A stretch of 64,000 nt of DNA, taken from assembly GCA_033439265.1 (NCBI GenBank), contig JAVTVX010000030.1:4342501-4406500 (forward strand), given 5' to 3'. Of the stretch, positions 62,362-64,000 are shown in pieces; the first letter of the stretch is position 1; the number at the start of each line of letters is the position of its first letter. The notes below the pieces were generated by a model. The model was not told the origin of the DNA, did not search any database, and was given only the letters and a program-made list of their open reading frames with translations. A program made the position numbers and the translations under genes. Source of the DNA: Dillenia suffruticosa. Taxonomy: Eukaryota > Streptophyta > Magnoliopsida > Dilleniales > Dilleniaceae.

Positions 62362-64000
62362 CTCTCTCTCTCTCAACCAGAAAGAAAGGGGGTTGGGATT
62401 TCACCTTTAAGGCTTAGAAAGCCAACTCCCTTTCTAAGCTTAGACCCCATCCTCACCGTAACAAATTGCAACTATCACATAATTTAAGTACCAATTTCTA
62501 TTATCCAAAAATAATAATTTCTCATAAACTTAATTAGTAATTTAATGACACCAACATACCAATATTTAGTGTTTTGTGAGCTTGGAAGGAGAGAGAGGGG
62601 GGGAAGAGAGAGAGAGAGAGAGTGGCCAAGATTGATCTAGAGAGAGAAAGAAAGAGAGAGAGTGATTGATTGAGCTAGAGAAAGAGAGAGAAATTGACAT
62701 GATTTCAATCAAAATCAACACTATTCCTGTTAGAATTGACCTTTCTGGTCGTTTCAAGTTGAAAGGCAAAGATGGAGATAGTTTGGGTAAAAGAGGAGGA
62801 AGACACTAAGAAAAGGAAGAAAGAAAAAGAAAATGGTAACTTCAGGTGAAATTGTTTTTTATTATTATTATTATTATCTTTTATCTATTATCCCTTTTAT
62901 TTTTGTAGCACACACCCATTGACAGCCAGGAGCAATAGTTGCCAAATTTGCAAATCAAGGGGTTTTTTGGCCAGTTTTGAAACCATGGGGAGAAACTTGC
63001 TAACAAAGTAAACCAAAGGGGACTTTTCCAGTTTTGAAACCACATTGGGCAACTTGGCAATGTTGCAAACCACAACGGGTTGTTAGGAGTTTTCCTTATT
63101 TTTAAACCTCAAAATCAACACTGATGTCAATACATATCCTTAAATGGGCACCTGCTACCCAAAGCATGTTTACCAATATATCAAATGTGAAACCAATCTA
63201 CCATTTTTGCAGTGGAATTCGCAACCAAATAACAGTACTCCTTTATGCAGACGGCCATAGGACATAAGTCTCGGTCAAAATTGCCTACCCAACAAAATTG
63301 GACAATCCATACAGTCTCAGCCAGAATTCTGAGCAATAAACAAAACCACTCAGGACAGGGAAGATTTAAAAGGGATCCGAATATGTGAATAGGCCATATT
63401 GCAGGCACATGAACACTTTAAGCACAAGATAAAAATCAAGTTTAGGTAATTGCACATGTAGCTTCCAACAGCTAAATTTTCTCCAACCAAACAGTAGTCA
63501 ATATTTATGCAAAACTGAAGAACCACCTAAGACTCAGAAACTAGGTTCCTTCCAAAAGGCCAATTTCTTGTGTTCTTATTTACTGTTGAAGAAAGTTCGT
63601 AGCAAATTTAAGTCGTTCTGACTTGTTAAAAAAAGGCTGCCAACACTATCACCAAAAGACTTCCCCCTGCATAGTGTATGTCAAATAGATAAAATATCCA
63701 TTACATACAGGGCAGCCATACTTTTCAGTTATCAGACAGAAGTTCCATTCCAAGTCTCAAGCTAAACAGGTATGTACAAACTTACCTCCATGCCATATCC
63801 AGCCCTTAATGCACACATTGCATGAAAATAGGTGGCACATTTGCAACACTGTGTGCATGAACCATGGGTTTGCTCACAGATGACACATCTCTGGAATAAA
63901 AACAAAAGGAGAGATCAGCAGAGCTGAGAGAATAGATCACAACACCAAATTTTGACAACCAAACAGAAATTCAAATGGAAACCTGAGACTAGTGTACAAA
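56623..64000 (-). CDS. Trithorax-like histone H3 lysine methyltransferase, ATX3/4/5 type, 3' part (5' end beyond the window)
   Basis: Nuclear enzyme expected to transfer methyl groups from S-adenosylmethionine to H3K4. Ten exons are visible: 63890-63786, 60725-60661, 59437-59236, 59081-58995, 58899-58843, 58749-58660, 58369-58283, 57756-57682, 57154-57054 and 56713-56623, giving 319 residues and no internal stop. The first encodes the end of the extended PHD finger ([28 protein letters not shown]), the next the [17 protein letters not shown] segment. SET domain: [58 protein letters not shown] then [18 protein letters not shown]. Post-[11 protein letters not shown] and the typical end KFMN. 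The intron after 58843 begins GC, not GT. Trp of GIHGWG is Cys here. The 3.06 kb intron 63785-60726 carries a Mutator-like element. Upstream exons (PWWP, FYRN/C, PHD) must lie beyond 64000. Confidence 0.94.
61329..63095. mobile_element. Mutator-like non-autonomous element with long TIRs in an ATX intron
   Basis: Left end GGAAAACTGCACATAACACT (61329) and right end, read inward, GGAAAACTCCTAACAACCCG are the outer parts of inverted repeats of up to about 180 bp that share GATTTGCAACATTGGCAAGT versus GGTTTGCAACATTGCCAAGT and a GGTTTNAAAACTG block. Flanks are TTATTTTTTAG (left) and TTATTTTTAAA (right), compatible with a 9-bp-class AT-rich target duplication. No transposase is readable inside; the interior has CT and GA microsatellites. 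Class assignment by TIR length and target size is inference. Confidence 0.7.
62303..62356 (+). repeat. (CT)n microsatellite
   Basis: About 26 CT units followed by a second short CT run at 62363-62374; located within the Mutator-like element and in the ATX intron. Confidence 0.97.

Noticed and set aside
63181..63408. Minus-strand frame in the ATX intron beside the Mutator-like element
   Set aside because: It does not match ATX protein, lacks ATG support and has no recognisable domain; treated as intron.

Overview
The window looks like nuclear DNA of a higher plant, most probably a woody eudicot. It is AT-rich, has long introns with GT-AG borders, carries many GA/CT microsatellites, and contains decayed Ty1/copia, gypsy-like, LINE-like, hAT-MITE and Mutator-like sequences between single plant genes. 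No prokaryotic signature is present, and the species cannot be fixed from this sequence alone.

Layout. 1-~3000: 5' part of a broken Ty1/copia element on the minus strand. ~3000-8700: AT-rich repeat-filled DNA with a ~650 bp repeat present twice. 8738-9205 (-): type 1 nonspecific lipid-transfer protein with a tiny terminal exon. 9936-18482 (-): complete ten-exon ATG6/Beclin-1 autophagy gene with a LINE-like remnant in its 2.7 kb third intron. 20406-24786 (+): complete three-exon SDE2 gene (ubiquitin-like N-terminus, SAP C-terminus). 25.3-26.5 kb: gypsy-like scrap and an acidic reading frame split by a hAT MITE with a perfect 8-bp target duplication. 26707-32156: one copia insertion (-) with an extra inverted LTR fragment at its left end, the whole apparently bracketed by the 5-bp repeat GTTAT. 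32209-33691 and 34861-38310 (-): tandem pair of two-exon ATL20/21/22-type receptor-like RING-H2 E3 ligases. 38808-42028 (-): eight-exon F-box gene of the At3g61730/RMF type. 42.9-50.7 kb: a segment homologous to 55.0-58.8 kb, interrupted by about 4.7 kb that holds an RPA70-like pseudogene, and ending in a truncated SET-domain pseudogene. 56623-end (-): 3' part of a trithorax-like H3K4 methyltransferase of the ATX3/4/5 type (ePHD, SET, post-SET), whose largest visible intron holds a Mutator-like element and which uses one GC-AG intron.

The intact genes are ordinary plant housekeeping or signalling genes with no operon-like relation. Three concern protein turnover by ubiquitin (two ATL ligases and the F-box protein), one is autophagy, one genome maintenance/splicing, one chromatin and one lipid transfer/defence. 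No evidence of a new multi-gene system was found. The unusual material lies in genome rearrangement: the compound inverted-LTR copia, the partial duplication of the ATX 3' end, the RPA-bearing insertion, and transposons in introns.
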